The notes under the pieces: model-generated | The model's database searches: none | Seen by the model: only the letters and a program-made list of their open reading frames with translations | What the model was told of the DNA's origin: nothing | Origin: JADKAV01 sp963733395 | GTDB taxonomy: Bacteria > Actinomycetota > Actinomycetes > S36-B12 > UBA10799 | Assembly (NCBI GenBank): GCA_963733395.1 | Contig: CAVTCZ010000007.1 | Location: 62,001 to 126,000, forward strand | Reading direction: 5' to 3' | Length of the DNA stretch: 64,000 bases | Made by a program: the position numbers and the translations under genes | In this document: positions 17,939 through 26,501 of the stretch, piece by piece | How positions within the stretch are numbered: the first letter of the stretch is position 1 | How the letters are laid out: each line of letters begins with the position of its first letter

Positions 17939-18610
17939 GGACCGGCACCCGCCCGCCGGGTGACTGCGGTCTCGCTGTCCGCCGCGCGCGCCCGGGTACT
18001 GGACTTCGTCGAGGCGCAGACGGAACCGGTCACGGCCGGTGAGGTGGCGGTGGCGCTGGGGTTGCATGCCAACGGTGCCCGCCTGCACCTGGACGGCCTG
18101 GTCGACGCCGGGCTGGTGATCCGGGAGCGGGGCATGTCCAGCGGCCGGGGCCGGCCGCCGACGAGGTACCGCGTGGATGCCGCGGCGCCAACCGATCCCC
18201 GGGTCCGGGACTACGCCCAACTCGCCTCGGCACTGGCAACCCTGATCGGCGAGACGAGTGCCGACCCGACCGCCGATGCACGATGGGCTGGGGCCGGATG
18301 GGGGACGTCGCTGGCGTCGGGCAGGCTGCCGGAAACGCCCCGGCAGGCCCGGCGGGAGATGGTCGGCATCCTCGCCGAACTCGGCTTCGATCCGGCCACG
18401 AACGACAGCGCGACGTCCGTGGCACTACGCCGGTGCCCGCTGCTGGAAGTCGCCAGGACGCACACCGAGGTGGTGTGCCAGGTGCACCTGGGCCTGGTCC
18501 GCGGCGCCATGCACGAGATGGGCCATGACGCACCCGACTCCGAACTGCTTCCGTTCGCCGAGCCGGGGGCGTGCCGACTGCTCCTCACCCGGCACGCTGG
18601 CCGGGGTTGA
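17921..18610 (+). CDS. Winged-helix transcriptional regulator (COG2345-like) with effector cysteines
   Basis: A 229-residue regulator. The winged helix spans about residues 20-85 (ARARVLDFVEAQTEPVTAGEVAVALGLHANGARLHLDGLVDAGLV...GRGRPPTRYR). The effector domain has CPLLEVARTHTEVVC, a 13-residue cysteine spacing, and a later GACRLLLTR cysteine. It is related in layout to the nar-locus regulator at 4.7 kb. It is divergent from DUF2249/methyltransferase with a palindrome in between, so self- and neighbour-control is likely. The start may be GTG 17930 or later, since the ATG at 17921 lies inside the palindrome. A metal, Fe-S or NO ligand for the cysteines is possible but unproven. Confidence 0.82.
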   Translation: MCSVINGPAPARRVTAVSLSAARARVLDFVEAQTEPVTAGEVAVALGLHANGARLHLDGLVDAGLVIRERGMSSGRGRPPTRYRVDAAAPTDPRVRDYAQLASALATLIGETSADPTADARWAGAGWGTSLASGRLPETPRQARREMVGILAELGFDPATNDSATSVALRRCPLLEVARTHTEVVCQVHLGLVRGAMHEMGHDAPDSELLPFAEPGACRLLLTRHAGRG

Positions 18611-18654
18611 CGGGCAGTTCTGCGTGGAGCCCACGCCCCTTGGCCGGGCTGTTC

Positions 18655-18715
18655 GTTAGATGTTGTCCCGTTGGTTGGAGAAGACACGCGTGCATTCGCT
18701 CACCAACGGGACAAC
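18655..18715. repeat. Hairpin with conserved loop, copy A
   Basis: A perfect 13-base stem (GTTGTCCCGTTGG at 18662-18674 with its complement at 18703-18715) encloses GAGAAGACACGCGTG (18678-18692). GTTAGA precedes the stem. The same outline recurs at 43147-43208 with a different stem. It lies between the convergent regulator and LURP-one genes. Confidence 0.75.
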
Positions 18716-18799
18716 CGCTCACCACGTGCCCCTGAGGAGCCGGGTGGACCAGCGAGCCCCGCTCACATCCGATGTACCGGCGGAGCTGCGGCCCCGCGG

Positions 18800-19336
18800 T
18801 CAGCGATCCGGGTGGGCCATCTCGTCGATGACCGCAACCACTGCCAGGATCAGCACGGGGTTCTGCCCTTGTGCCACGTCCACGCCGTAACTGTCGGCGA
18901 CCCGGAACCATTTCTTCGATACCTCGGCGACCTGGTTGCCGTCCGCCTCGATCGTGTACTCGTGGTCGACGATGTTGCCCTTGATCCCCATGTCCGGGCC
19001 GTTCTCGACGCTCACGTGCCACCGATCGCGGATGGGGCTGATCACCGCCTTCTTGACCGAGGCCACGTTGTTGCCCTGCGCGTCCTCGATGTTCATGGTG
19101 TCCCGGACCCGGGCCATCCGCTCCTGGATCTTCAGCAACTCGTTGCCGTGCGCATCCTCGAACTTCAGCGTCGATCGCACCCGCAGCGCCTTGCCGTCGA
19201 CCTTGAACACGCGGTTGCCGTGGTTGTCCTCGATCCAGAAGTCGTCGCCGATGGACACCAGCTTCTGGCGCATCTTGTAGTAGGTCTGCCCACTGTCGTC
19301 GGCCCGTCGTTCCTGCATGCGATCGCGTAGTCCCAT
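18800..19336 (-). CDS. LURP-one-related (tubby-like barrel) protein
   Basis: A 178-residue protein of repeated beta hairpins: YYKMRQKLVSIGDDFWIEDNHGNRVFKVDGKALRVRSTLKFEDAHGNELLKIQERM and onward. This is the pattern of the LURP-one/scramblase-like fold in bacteria. No signal peptide or membrane segment is seen, so it is probably cytoplasmic. Start ATG 19336 is chosen because upstream in-frame sequence is basic and not family-like. The biological role of bacterial members is not established. It is divergent from the oxidoreductase gene at 19408. Confidence 0.85.
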   Translation of the reverse strand: MGLRDRMQERRADDSGQTYYKMRQKLVSIGDDFWIEDNHGNRVFKVDGKALRVRSTLKFEDAHGNELLKIQERMARVRDTMNIEDAQGNNVASVKKAVISPIRDRWHVSVENGPDMGIKGNIVDHEYTIEADGNQVAEVSKKWFRVADSYGVDVAQGQNPVLILAVVAVIDEMAHPDR

Positions 19337-19407
19337 GCACCGAGCATGCACGCGCGGCTGCCGGTCACGCCTCCCCCACAGCGGAGGATCCCCCGTACGG
19401 TTGACCC

Positions 19408-21564
19408 ATGGCGAAACCACGTGTGAAGGCCGCCGGCGGGCTGCCCGCGATCGCCTACGTCATGCGCAAGGCATGGGGAACCGGTGAGTTCACCGAGGCG
19501 CTGCGCCGCCTGCGTTCGAAGAACACGTGCAAGACCTGTGCCCTGGGTATGGGCGGACAACAGGGTGGGATGGTCAACGAGGCCGGGCATTTCCCTGAAG
19601 TCTGCAAGAAGTCCGTGCAGGCGCAGGCTGCGGACATGCAGCCGGCGATCCCGGAGGACTACTTCCGGACCCACGACCTGGCCGCCCTTCGCCGGCTCAC
19701 CAGCGCTGAGGCGGAGAACCTGGGCCGGCTGGCCTTCCCGATCGTGCTGCGAGCCGGGGCGGCGCACTTCGAACGGGCGACGTGGGACGACGCGCTGCGG
19801 ATCGCGGGGGAGGCCCTGCGCACGACGGAGCCGGGGCGGACGTTCTGGTACGCCAGTGGCCGGTCGGGAAACGAGTCGGCGTTCCTGATGCAACTGGTGG
19901 CGCGGGCCTACGGTTCGCCGAACATCCACAACTGCTCGTTCTACTGCCACAACGCATCCACCGTCGCGCTCACGGACATCTATGGCAGCGGCACTGCCTC
20001 GACCACCCTGGAGGACCTCGCCAAGACCGATCTGGTGCTGGTGGCCGGCGCGAACCCGGCGAGCAACCACCCACGGTTGATCACGCAGTTGATCAACCTG
20101 CGCCGGCGGGGCGGCACGGTCATCGTCGTCAACCCGATCTCGGAGCTGGGCCTGCGGCGGTTCCGGTTGCCATCGGACGCGCGCAGCCTCACGGCCGGTT
20201 CGCAGGTCAGCGACATCTACCTGCAGCCGCGCATCGGCGGTGACATCGCGCTGTTCACGGCGTTGGCGAAACTCGTCGCGTGGGACGCCCGCTTCGTGGC
20301 CGCCCACACCGGCGGGGCCGCTGAGTTCCGGCAGCACCTCGAGGGGCTGGATCTCGATGATTTGGTTCTGGCCAGCGGCGTCCCGCTGACGCAGCTCCGG
20401 TCCGCTGCCGCCGCAATCTCTGCGGCACAAAGCGGCATCTTCATGTGGTCCATGGGTCTGACCCACCACCAGCACGGCACGGACAACATCCGGGCGCTGG
20501 GCAATCTCGCCCTGGCCCGCGGCTTCCTGGGCCGCCCGGGGGCGGGGCTGATGCCGATCCGGGGGCACTCCAACGTGCAGGGAGTCGGGTCGATGGGTGT
20601 CTCGCCGACGCTCAAGGACGCCTTCGCGCGGGAACTCGAGCGACGGTTCGACATCACGATCCCGGCGGCGGCCGGGCAGGACACCTTCGCGTCCATGCAG
20701 GCGGCGCACAACGGCGAAATCGACGCGGCCGTGCTTGTGGGCGGGAACCTGTGGGGCAGCAACCCGGACTCGGCGTGGGCGGCTGAAGCACTGCAGAACA
20801 TCGGTGTCTGCGTGTCTGTGACCACCAAGCTCAATCCCGGGCACTTCCACGGCAACGGTCGCACCACCGTGATCCTGCCGGTGCTCGCGCGCGACGAGGA
20901 AGCGCAGGCGACCACCCAGGAGTCGATGTTCAACTACGTGCGGTTGTCTGACGGCGGCAGCCCCGCGATCGAGGCCGAAATGCGCTCCGAGACCGATGTC
21001 CTGGTGTCACTGGCCGAAGGTGCGCTCGGCTCCGAGCGCTTCGACTGGAATGCGCTGCGGTCGCACGGCACGCTGCGGGAGGCCATCGGCGCGGTGGTGC
21101 CCGGGTACGAGCCGGTGGCGCGGGTCGAGACCGACGGGGAGTTCCAGGTGGGTGGGCGCACCTTCCACACCCCGCGGTTCGCCACCGACGACGGCCGGGC
21201 GCACTTCCACGTCGTCGACGTCCCCGCTGCGGCGGCGGGCTTCCAGCTCATGACCATCCGCTCGGAGGGGCAGTTCAACACCGTCGTGTACGACGAGGAG
21301 GACCTGTACCGCGGCAATGCGCACCGGGACGTGGTGATGCTCAACCCGGTGGACGCCGCGCTGCTCGGTATCCGGGAAGGCGACCAGGTCGAGGTCAGCA
21401 GCGAGGTGGGTTCGATGCGGGTGAGGGCCGCGATCATCGACATCGCCCGTGGGGGACTCGCCATGTACTTCCCGGAGGCGAACGTGCTGGTGCCGCCGCG
21501 ATTGGACCCGCACTCCAAGACGCCGGCGTTCAAGTCGGTGCCGGTGGAGGTGCGACGGGTGTGA
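19408..21564 (+). CDS. FdhF/YdeP-family molybdopterin oxidoreductase
   Basis: A 718-residue enzyme of the FdhF/YdeP branch of molybdopterin oxidoreductases. An N-terminal cysteine set (NTCKTCALGMGG...FPEVCKKS) lies at about residues 39-72. The molybdopterin domain has GRSGNESAFLMQL, VLVAGANPASNHPR and GLMPIRGHSNVQGVGSMG. A C-terminal dinucleotide-binding barrel follows (VVMLNPVDAALLGIREGDQVEV). There is no in-frame TGA, so it is not a selenoprotein. The activity of this branch is poorly defined; formate oxidation is only suggested by the name. It depends on the MobA/MoeA pathway. Confidence 0.88.
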   Translation: MAKPRVKAAGGLPAIAYVMRKAWGTGEFTEALRRLRSKNTCKTCALGMGGQQGGMVNEAGHFPEVCKKSVQAQAADMQPAIPEDYFRTHDLAALRRLTSAEAENLGRLAFPIVLRAGAAHFERATWDDALRIAGEALRTTEPGRTFWYASGRSGNESAFLMQLVARAYGSPNIHNCSFYCHNASTVALTDIYGSGTASTTLEDLAKTDLVLVAGANPASNHPRLITQLINLRRRGGTVIVVNPISELGLRRFRLPSDARSLTAGSQVSDIYLQPRIGGDIALFTALAKLVAWDARFVAAHTGGAAEFRQHLEGLDLDDLVLASGVPLTQLRSAAAAISAAQSGIFMWSMGLTHHQHGTDNIRALGNLALARGFLGRPGAGLMPIRGHSNVQGVGSMGVSPTLKDAFARELERRFDITIPAAAGQDTFASMQAAHNGEIDAAVLVGGNLWGSNPDSAWAAEALQNIGVCVSVTTKLNPGHFHGNGRTTVILPVLARDEEAQATTQESMFNYVRLSDGGSPAIEAEMRSETDVLVSLAEGALGSERFDWNALRSHGTLREAIGAVVPGYEPVARVETDGEFQVGGRTFHTPRFATDDGRAHFHVVDVPAAAAGFQLMTIRSEGQFNTVVYDEEDLYRGNAHRDVVMLNPVDAALLGIREGDQVEVSSEVGSMRVRAAIIDIARGGLAMYFPEANVLVPPRLDPHSKTPAFKSVPVEVRRV

Positions 21565-21587
21565 CGGGGGTGGGCCGGCCTCTGTAT

Positions 21588-21665
21588 GTGGGTGTTCGCG
21601 CAGTTGGTGGGTGTTCAGCGGAGCCTGAGCACCCACGCACTACCCGAATGCCAACGAACTACCCG
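21588..21665. repeat. Inverted-word cluster (GTGGGTGTTC)
   Basis: GTGGGTGTTC occurs at 21588 and 21607 (offset 19) and its near complement GAGCACCCAC at 21627-21636, with a degenerate GAACTACCC at about 21656. The inner pair forms a hairpin with a 10-base loop. GCCAACGAAC at about 21650 also occurs at 30199-30208. It sits 24 bases after the oxidoreductase stop, in the 500-base convergent gap before asd that also holds the 120-bp element at 21863. Confidence 0.7.
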
Positions 21666-21862
21666 TGAGCGGCCGAGCACCCGAGCGACACCCCCATAAC
21701 GGGATCTTCGGGTTTCAGCGGGGAGTCGCCGGGAAATCGCCCAGGGTTGGGTTCGCCGGGTGGTGCGACTGACGTCCACAACTGCTCGGCGGGTCACAGT
21801 CGGTGCGCCCGACCGGCGCTCGCCTCGATGAGTGTGCGGGCCGGGGACGGCTCCGCGGGCCA

Positions 21863-21982
21863 CGACTGTTGCGCGGTTGCTGCCAGCGGACCACGACTGT
21901 TGCACGGTTGTCGGTTTCGCACCCCGAAAACCAGCAACGGTGCAACACTCGCGCCCGGCCACCAGCAACGGTGCAACACTCG
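21863..21982. repeat. 120-bp four-word inverted element, copy 2 (family 1)
   Basis: Words start at 21863 and 21894 (forward) and 21930 and 21961 (inverted), giving the same 31-36-31 spacing and 120-base length as the copy at 13.2 kb. The centre is TCGGTTTCG...CGAAAACCAG. It lies between the convergent oxidoreductase and asd genes. The spacers between words differ from the other copies while the words are conserved. Confidence 0.9.
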
Positions 21983-22064
21983 CGCACCGGGAAGCCAGCA
22001 GACACCCGGTCCCGCACCGACTCCCCGCGCAAATCCGAAGCGCCCCGTTACGCCCGTCAGTCAA

Positions 22065-23084
22065 CTAGCGCGCCGCCAGCAGTTCCGCGATCTGGATGGC
22101 GTTGAGTGCCGCGCCCTTGCGCAGGTTGTCGTTGCTCACGAAGAAGGCCAGCGCGTTCGGCCCGTCCTGCCGGAACCGGCCCACGTAACTCGGGTCCTTG
22201 CCCGCGGCCTGCAGCGGGTTCGGCACCTCGGTGACCTCGACCCCGGGGGCGTCCTGCAGCAGTTGCCGGGCGCGTGCCACCGACAGCGGCCGCGCGAACT
22301 CCGCGTGGATCGACAGGCTGTGGCCGGTGAAGACCGGCACCCGCACGCAGGTGCCGGACACCAGCAGGTCCGGGATGGCGAGGATCTTGCGGCTCTCGTT
22401 GCGCAGCTTCTGCTCCTCGTCGGTCTCCCCGCTGCCGTCATCGACGAAGTTGCCCGCTTGCGCCAGCACGTTGAAGGCGATCGTGCCCGGGAACTTGGCG
22501 GGCTCGGGCATGCCGACTGCGCCGCCGTCGTAGGTCAGGCCCGGCAGCTCGTCGTCCTTGGCTCCGGCCAGCACCTGCTCGTGCAACTCGTTGACGCCCG
22601 CCAACCCCGCACCCGACACCGCCTGGTAGGTGCTCACGATCAGTCGCAGCAGACGGGCGTCCTCGTGCAGCGGCTTGAGCACCGGCATCGCGGCCATGGT
22701 GGTGCAGTTGGGGTTCGCGACGATGCCCTTCGGGATGGCGGCCAGCGCCCCCGGGTTGACCTCGGCGACCACCAGCGGCACTTCGGGGTCCATCCGCCAG
22801 GCCGAGGAGTTGTCGACCACGATCGCGCCGGCAGCGGCGACCTTCGGCGCGATGGCTTTGCTCGTGGTCCCGCCGGCGGAGAACAAGGCGATGTCGAGCC
22901 CGCTGAAGTCCGCGGTGGCGGCGTCCTCGACGGTGATCTGCTCGTCACCCCACGGCAGCGTCGTGCCGGCACTGCGGGCCGAGGCGAAGAAGCGCACACG
23001 GTCCAGCGGGAAGTTCCGCTCGGCCAGCAGTGTGCGCATGACCCCGCCGACCTGTCCGGTTGCTCCGAAGACTCCAACAATCAT
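22065..23084 (-). CDS. asd: Aspartate-semialdehyde dehydrogenase
   Basis: A 339-residue enzyme making aspartate semialdehyde from aspartyl phosphate with NADPH, for lysine, threonine, methionine and cell-wall diaminopimelate. The N-terminus MIVGVFGATGQVGGVMRTLL is the NADP-binding loop. The active-site cysteine is in VANPNCTTMAAMPVL and the substrate loop is NSSAWRMD. Length is normal. The ATG at 23084 is chosen because the 73 codons upstream lack homology. lysC is not next to it in this window. The gene is convergent with the oxidoreductase, and repeats fill the gap. Confidence 0.95.
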   Translation of the reverse strand: MIVGVFGATGQVGGVMRTLLAERNFPLDRVRFFASARSAGTTLPWGDEQITVEDAATADFSGLDIALFSAGGTTSKAIAPKVAAAGAIVVDNSSAWRMDPEVPLVVAEVNPGALAAIPKGIVANPNCTTMAAMPVLKPLHEDARLLRLIVSTYQAVSGAGLAGVNELHEQVLAGAKDDELPGLTYDGGAVGMPEPAKFPGTIAFNVLAQAGNFVDDGSGETDEEQKLRNESRKILAIPDLLVSGTCVRVPVFTGHSLSIHAEFARPLSVARARQLLQDAPGVEVTEVPNPLQAAGKDPSYVGRFRQDGPNALAFFVSNDNLRKGAALNAIQIAELLAAR

Positions 23085-23235
23085 GAGAAGAGGGTATCCG
23101 GATCGGCGCCCGTCCCGGTCAGCGGTTGTTTCGGCGGCCGGGGAGGGCGCTCGTCCGATCGAGACGACATCAGCTGTCAGCGGTGGGAATCCGGCTGGCT
23201 GACCCCGATCACGAGCAGTTGCGCCGGATCGAGTC

Positions 23236-24590
23236 TCAGCCAGCGGCGGTGGGCTGAGACTCGCCCGGCGAGGGTGAAGCGGTTGCGTCATCCTCGTCCA
23301 CACCGGAGGCCAGGATCTGGATGACGAACAACACCACCAGCAGAACGACAGTCGTCCACAGGATCAAGTCGGGCGTCTTGTAGCGCTGCAGCATGATGAA
23401 CACCAGCGCGGCGAGTGCCACTGCGATCCGCAGCCCGGTCGCCTGCGAGGCCACCCAGGTGCGTGCGCCGGTCATCTGCAGGCCCAGCGACGCGAGCCAG
23501 CCCTGGATCGCCGCAGCCGCCTTCACCGGCACGGAGCGGATGCCTGTCGCCACCTTGCCCGTCACCCATGAGCAGTCCGCCCAGGAAGAGCACGAGCCCG
23601 GCAGCGGCACCGGCCCACAGGCCCTGCTTGAGGAACGACGTGAACTGATCGAAGAACGCGGTGGCTGCGGCGTCGTTGACCGTGTCCGGTAACCCGTTCA
23701 GAGTGGTCATCCGGCCGAACGCCAGCAATCCGGCGCCGACCGCCATCGCCAGCATGAGCCCGAAGCCGAACCACGCCAGGGCCTTCTGCGGGGTGTGGCA
23801 CACGAAGACGCCGACCACGGCCAGCGTGATGGCGATCAGCGGCAGCCAGAACCCGAGCGTGTTCAGCAGGTTGTAGCCGGTCTGCACGGCGGAGGCGTTG
23901 GGGGCGTCGAACAGCACGATCGTGGTTTCGGTCGTGGGGATCTTCTCCGCCACGGTGAAGCCCTTGCTGATGAGCAACTGCTTGACCTGCGTGATGAGGT
24001 TGCCGAGATCGAGCACGACTTGGTTGTCCTGCACCATCAGTGCGTTGTCGGTGTTCTGGCCCGTCAGGGCTTCGTTGAGTCGCTGGTGGACCAGTGTGTT
24101 CGCCTCGACCCAGGCGGCTTCGAACTGCTGGGATTGCACCACCTTGTTGACGGCGTCCTCGGTGTAGGACTGGATGCCGCTGTTCAGCGGACCGGTCAAC
24201 GCCTGCAGCGCTGCGGTCTGTTGCGGCGTGAGGTCCCGGTTGGCGGAGATCGTGGCGACGGCTTCGCTGGTGAGGGCCGCCACGTCGACGTACTTGAAGA
24301 TCTCGTCGGTGATGCGGTTCGTGACGGCTTCCTGGATCGCGGGGTCCTGCGCCAGCGGCGCGACCGTTTCCACATACCGGTTCGTGTCGGTCACCTCGCC
24401 GCGGGCCCACACCGATACCACCGACAGCGGTGCCAGAGGCACGCCGTGACGATCAGCACGGTCGACCAGAACGTGCGCACCCAGTGCCGTTTTGGGCTTC
24501 GTGGCCCTGGGCCTGGTCCAGTTGTCGCTGCAGACCGGCGATCTGGTCCTGCAGGGCCTGTACGTCCGGTGTTGTCGCTGAGTCGCTCAT
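23236..24590 (-). CDS. Conserved membrane protein with extracytoplasmic domain (three apparent frameshifts)
   Basis: The restored protein begins MSDSATTPDVQALQDQIAGLQRQLDQAQ (coiled coil). A membrane helix follows (RTFWSTVLIVTACL + LAPLSVVSVW), then an outer domain of about 160 residues (TNRYVETVAPLAQDPAIQEAVTNRITDEIF...) and several C-terminal helices (LGFWLPLIAITLAVVGVFV...). The frame is broken near 24491 (one A missing in a run), near 24436 (one C missing) and near 23564 (one extra base). In each case the adjacent frame continues the protein. I recognise it as a conserved actinobacterial hypothetical without known function. Three indels in one gene argue for sequence error or decay. Confidence 0.75.
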
Positions 24591-24677
24591 GACGAAGCCT
24601 CCCGGGCCTATGCTGCCGTCCCGAACGTTACCGGCGAATCACCTGTCGCGGGTGATATCGGGCATGCGTCGCCGCCC

Positions 24678-25727
24678 TCATCCGGGCGCCACCACGTCCA
24701 CCGTCCCCAGTTCCTGCTCGCGGCCGTTGATGAGCACGCCGATCCGATGGGGTCCGGTGTAGTGCCGGCGGGTGCTCAACTGCGCGAACGTGATCGTTCT
24801 GCGCACCACCGCATGCCCGTCCACCACCACCTCGCCGCCCTTGAACACCTTGGCGGCGGTCTCGCCGTTGGCCTTGACGAAATGCACGACGATGTCCACG
24901 AGCACGGGCCCCTGCCCCCGCAACTCGATCTGCAGGGGCAGGCTGTCGCCGATCGCCAGGCGGGCCGGTAGCTCGGCGGCGGCCGTCACCTCGGACGCCC
25001 CGTAACCGAGGATGGCCAGCGCCTGCGGATCGCCGGCTTTGATCAGGGTGCGCAAGCCCCGTCGCACCAGAGCCTCTCGGCCGTGGTACCACTGCGCCGC
25101 CACCTCGAGCACGACCTGCGGGTGGTCCTTGGAGATGTCGTTGAGGTTGTTGCCCACGGATCGCAGGACGTACTCCGACGGGTCGTCCTTGAGCAGGTCC
25201 AACAGGTCCAGCACCGGTTGCGGATCCGCGCGGAACTGTGGCAACTGCCGGGCCCAGGGCAACCGGGGCCGGGTGCCTTCGCTGACCAGTCGCCGAACGT
25301 GCTCGTCGGGATCGCCGGCCCACTGCCGCAGCCGTTCCAGCGTTTCGGGGTACTCGGCCAAGAACGGCCGGATGCAGAACTCGGCGGTGAACAGCCGGGT
25401 CAGGTCGTACATCGCCGCCATCGACTCCTCGAAGGCCGGCAGGCCGAACGTTGCGATGAACTCCGAGTGCGGGTTGTAGTAGAAGGCCGCCATGCCCGAC
25501 CGCCGTTCGGCGGCAAACGATGCGTGCACCTGCCGGACGGCGGTGGCCGGATCCGGGTCGAGGTGCCGGTGCATCACGTCCGCGACCCGCCGGGCCCGGT
25601 CCATGAGCTCGAGGTCGTCGAAACCGTCGAGGCACTCGGTGGTGAAGGCATCAGCAGCCACGGGCAGGCTGGCGGCGATCTGCTCGACCACGGCCGCACC
25701 GAAGTGGTTCTTCAACGGCTCGGCCAT
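24678..25727 (-). CDS. AlkC-like DNA alkylation repair protein (HEAT-repeat)
   Basis: A 349-residue protein starting MAEPLKNHFGAAVVEQIAASL, typical of the AlkC branch of HEAT-like DNA glycosylases. The helical repeats include MAAMYDLTRLFTAEFCIRPFLAEYPETLERLRQWAGDPDEHVRRLVSEGTRPRLPWARQLPQFRADP and the following DPSEYVLRSVGNNLNDISKDHP. AlkC removes alkylated bases such as 3-methyladenine. A C-terminal beta domain of about 100 residues (LRGQGPVLVDIVVHFVKANGETAAKVFKGGEVVV) is an immunoglobulin-like extension known from some AlkC proteins. The gene is divergent from the HIT gene by 24 bases. Confidence 0.87.
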   Translation of the reverse strand: MAEPLKNHFGAAVVEQIAASLPVAADAFTTECLDGFDDLELMDRARRVADVMHRHLDPDPATAVRQVHASFAAERRSGMAAFYYNPHSEFIATFGLPAFEESMAAMYDLTRLFTAEFCIRPFLAEYPETLERLRQWAGDPDEHVRRLVSEGTRPRLPWARQLPQFRADPQPVLDLLDLLKDDPSEYVLRSVGNNLNDISKDHPQVVLEVAAQWYHGREALVRRGLRTLIKAGDPQALAILGYGASEVTAAAELPARLAIGDSLPLQIELRGQGPVLVDIVVHFVKANGETAAKVFKGGEVVVDGHAVVRRTITFAQLSTRRHYTGPHRIGVLINGREQELGTVDVVAPG

Positions 25728-25751
25728 GCCGCACAGCCTATGCTCGGGCCC

Positions 25752-26153
25752 ATGACGTGCATCTTCTGCGCCATCGTCGCCGGGGACCTGCCCTGCCAGC
25801 AGATCGCCGAGACCGAGCACGCGCTGGCCTTCATGGACATCAACCCTGCAACCAGCGGGCATGCGCTGGTCATCCCGAAGCGGCACGCGGCGGACCTGCT
25901 GGAGATCGACGCCGACGATCTCGCGCATTGCACCGAACTCGCCCAACAGGTGTCCCGCCGTGCCATCGACCGGCTGGGCGCCGACGGCGTGAACCTGGTG
26001 AATGCCTGTGGGGTGGCGGCTTGGCAGACGGTGTTCCACTTCCACATCCATGTCGTCCCGCGGTACGCCGGCCGGGATGGCTTGGTGTTGCCGTGGGTGC
26101 CGACCCCCGGCGACCCGGACGAGATCGCCGCGGCGTGGGAGGCTCTGCGATGA
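25752..26153 (+). CDS. HIT-family hydrolase
   Basis: A 133-residue histidine-triad protein: MTCIFCAIVAGDLPCQQIAETEHALAFMDINPATSGHALVIPKRHAADL, then VNLVNACGVAAWQTVFHFHIHVVPRY. The HxHxH triad and the zinc-type CIFC pair are present. HIT proteins hydrolyse nucleoside phosphoramidates or adenylated conjugates. ATG 25752 is chosen because the upstream in-frame sequence is antisense to the AlkC-like gene. The stop overlaps the next gene as ATGA. Confidence 0.93.
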   Translation: MTCIFCAIVAGDLPCQQIAETEHALAFMDINPATSGHALVIPKRHAADLLEIDADDLAHCTELAQQVSRRAIDRLGADGVNLVNACGVAAWQTVFHFHIHVVPRYAGRDGLVLPWVPTPGDPDEIAAAWEALR

Positions 26154-26500
26154 GTTCGTGGATGGACATCACGGTGGCGGACGCGAACGCGTTGCGGGAC
26201 TTCTACGCCAGCGTCGCGGGCTGGGAGGTCGAGGCCCTGCCGATGGGCGAATACGACGACTACGTGATGAGCGACGATCGCGGCCGGCCGGTCGCCGGGA
26301 TCTGTCACCGGCGCGGGGTCAACGCCGGGTTGCCGCCGGTGTGGCTGATGTACGTGCAGGTCGCAGATCTCGATGCCGCACTGGCCGCTGTCCGCGCAGG
26401 CGGTGGCGAGGTCGTGGCCGGACCGAAGCCGGCCGGCGAGGAGCGGATGGCCGTCATCCGCGATCCGGCCGGAGCACACCTGGCGCTGATCAGCCGGTGA
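26150..26500 (+). CDS. VOC (glyoxalase/bleomycin-resistance fold) protein
   Basis: A 116-residue vicinal-oxygen-chelate protein: WMDITVADANALRDFYASVAGWEVEALPMGEYDDYVM, then PPVWLMYVQVADLDAALAAVRAGGGEVVAGPKPAGEERMAVIRDPAGAHLALIS. Both beta-alpha-beta-beta-beta halves can be seen. The start overlaps the HIT stop, so the two are co-translated. The substrate cannot be read from sequence. The stop is two bases from the convergent LuxR gene stop. Confidence 0.87.
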   Translation: MSSWMDITVADANALRDFYASVAGWEVEALPMGEYDDYVMSDDRGRPVAGICHRRGVNAGLPPVWLMYVQVADLDAALAAVRAGGGEVVAGPKPAGEERMAVIRDPAGAHLALISR

Positions 26501-26501
26501 T

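Noticed and set aside
19408..21564. Selenocysteine-containing formate dehydrogenase
   Set aside because: The frame has no internal TGA, and the sequence belongs to the FdhF/YdeP branch without selenocysteine.
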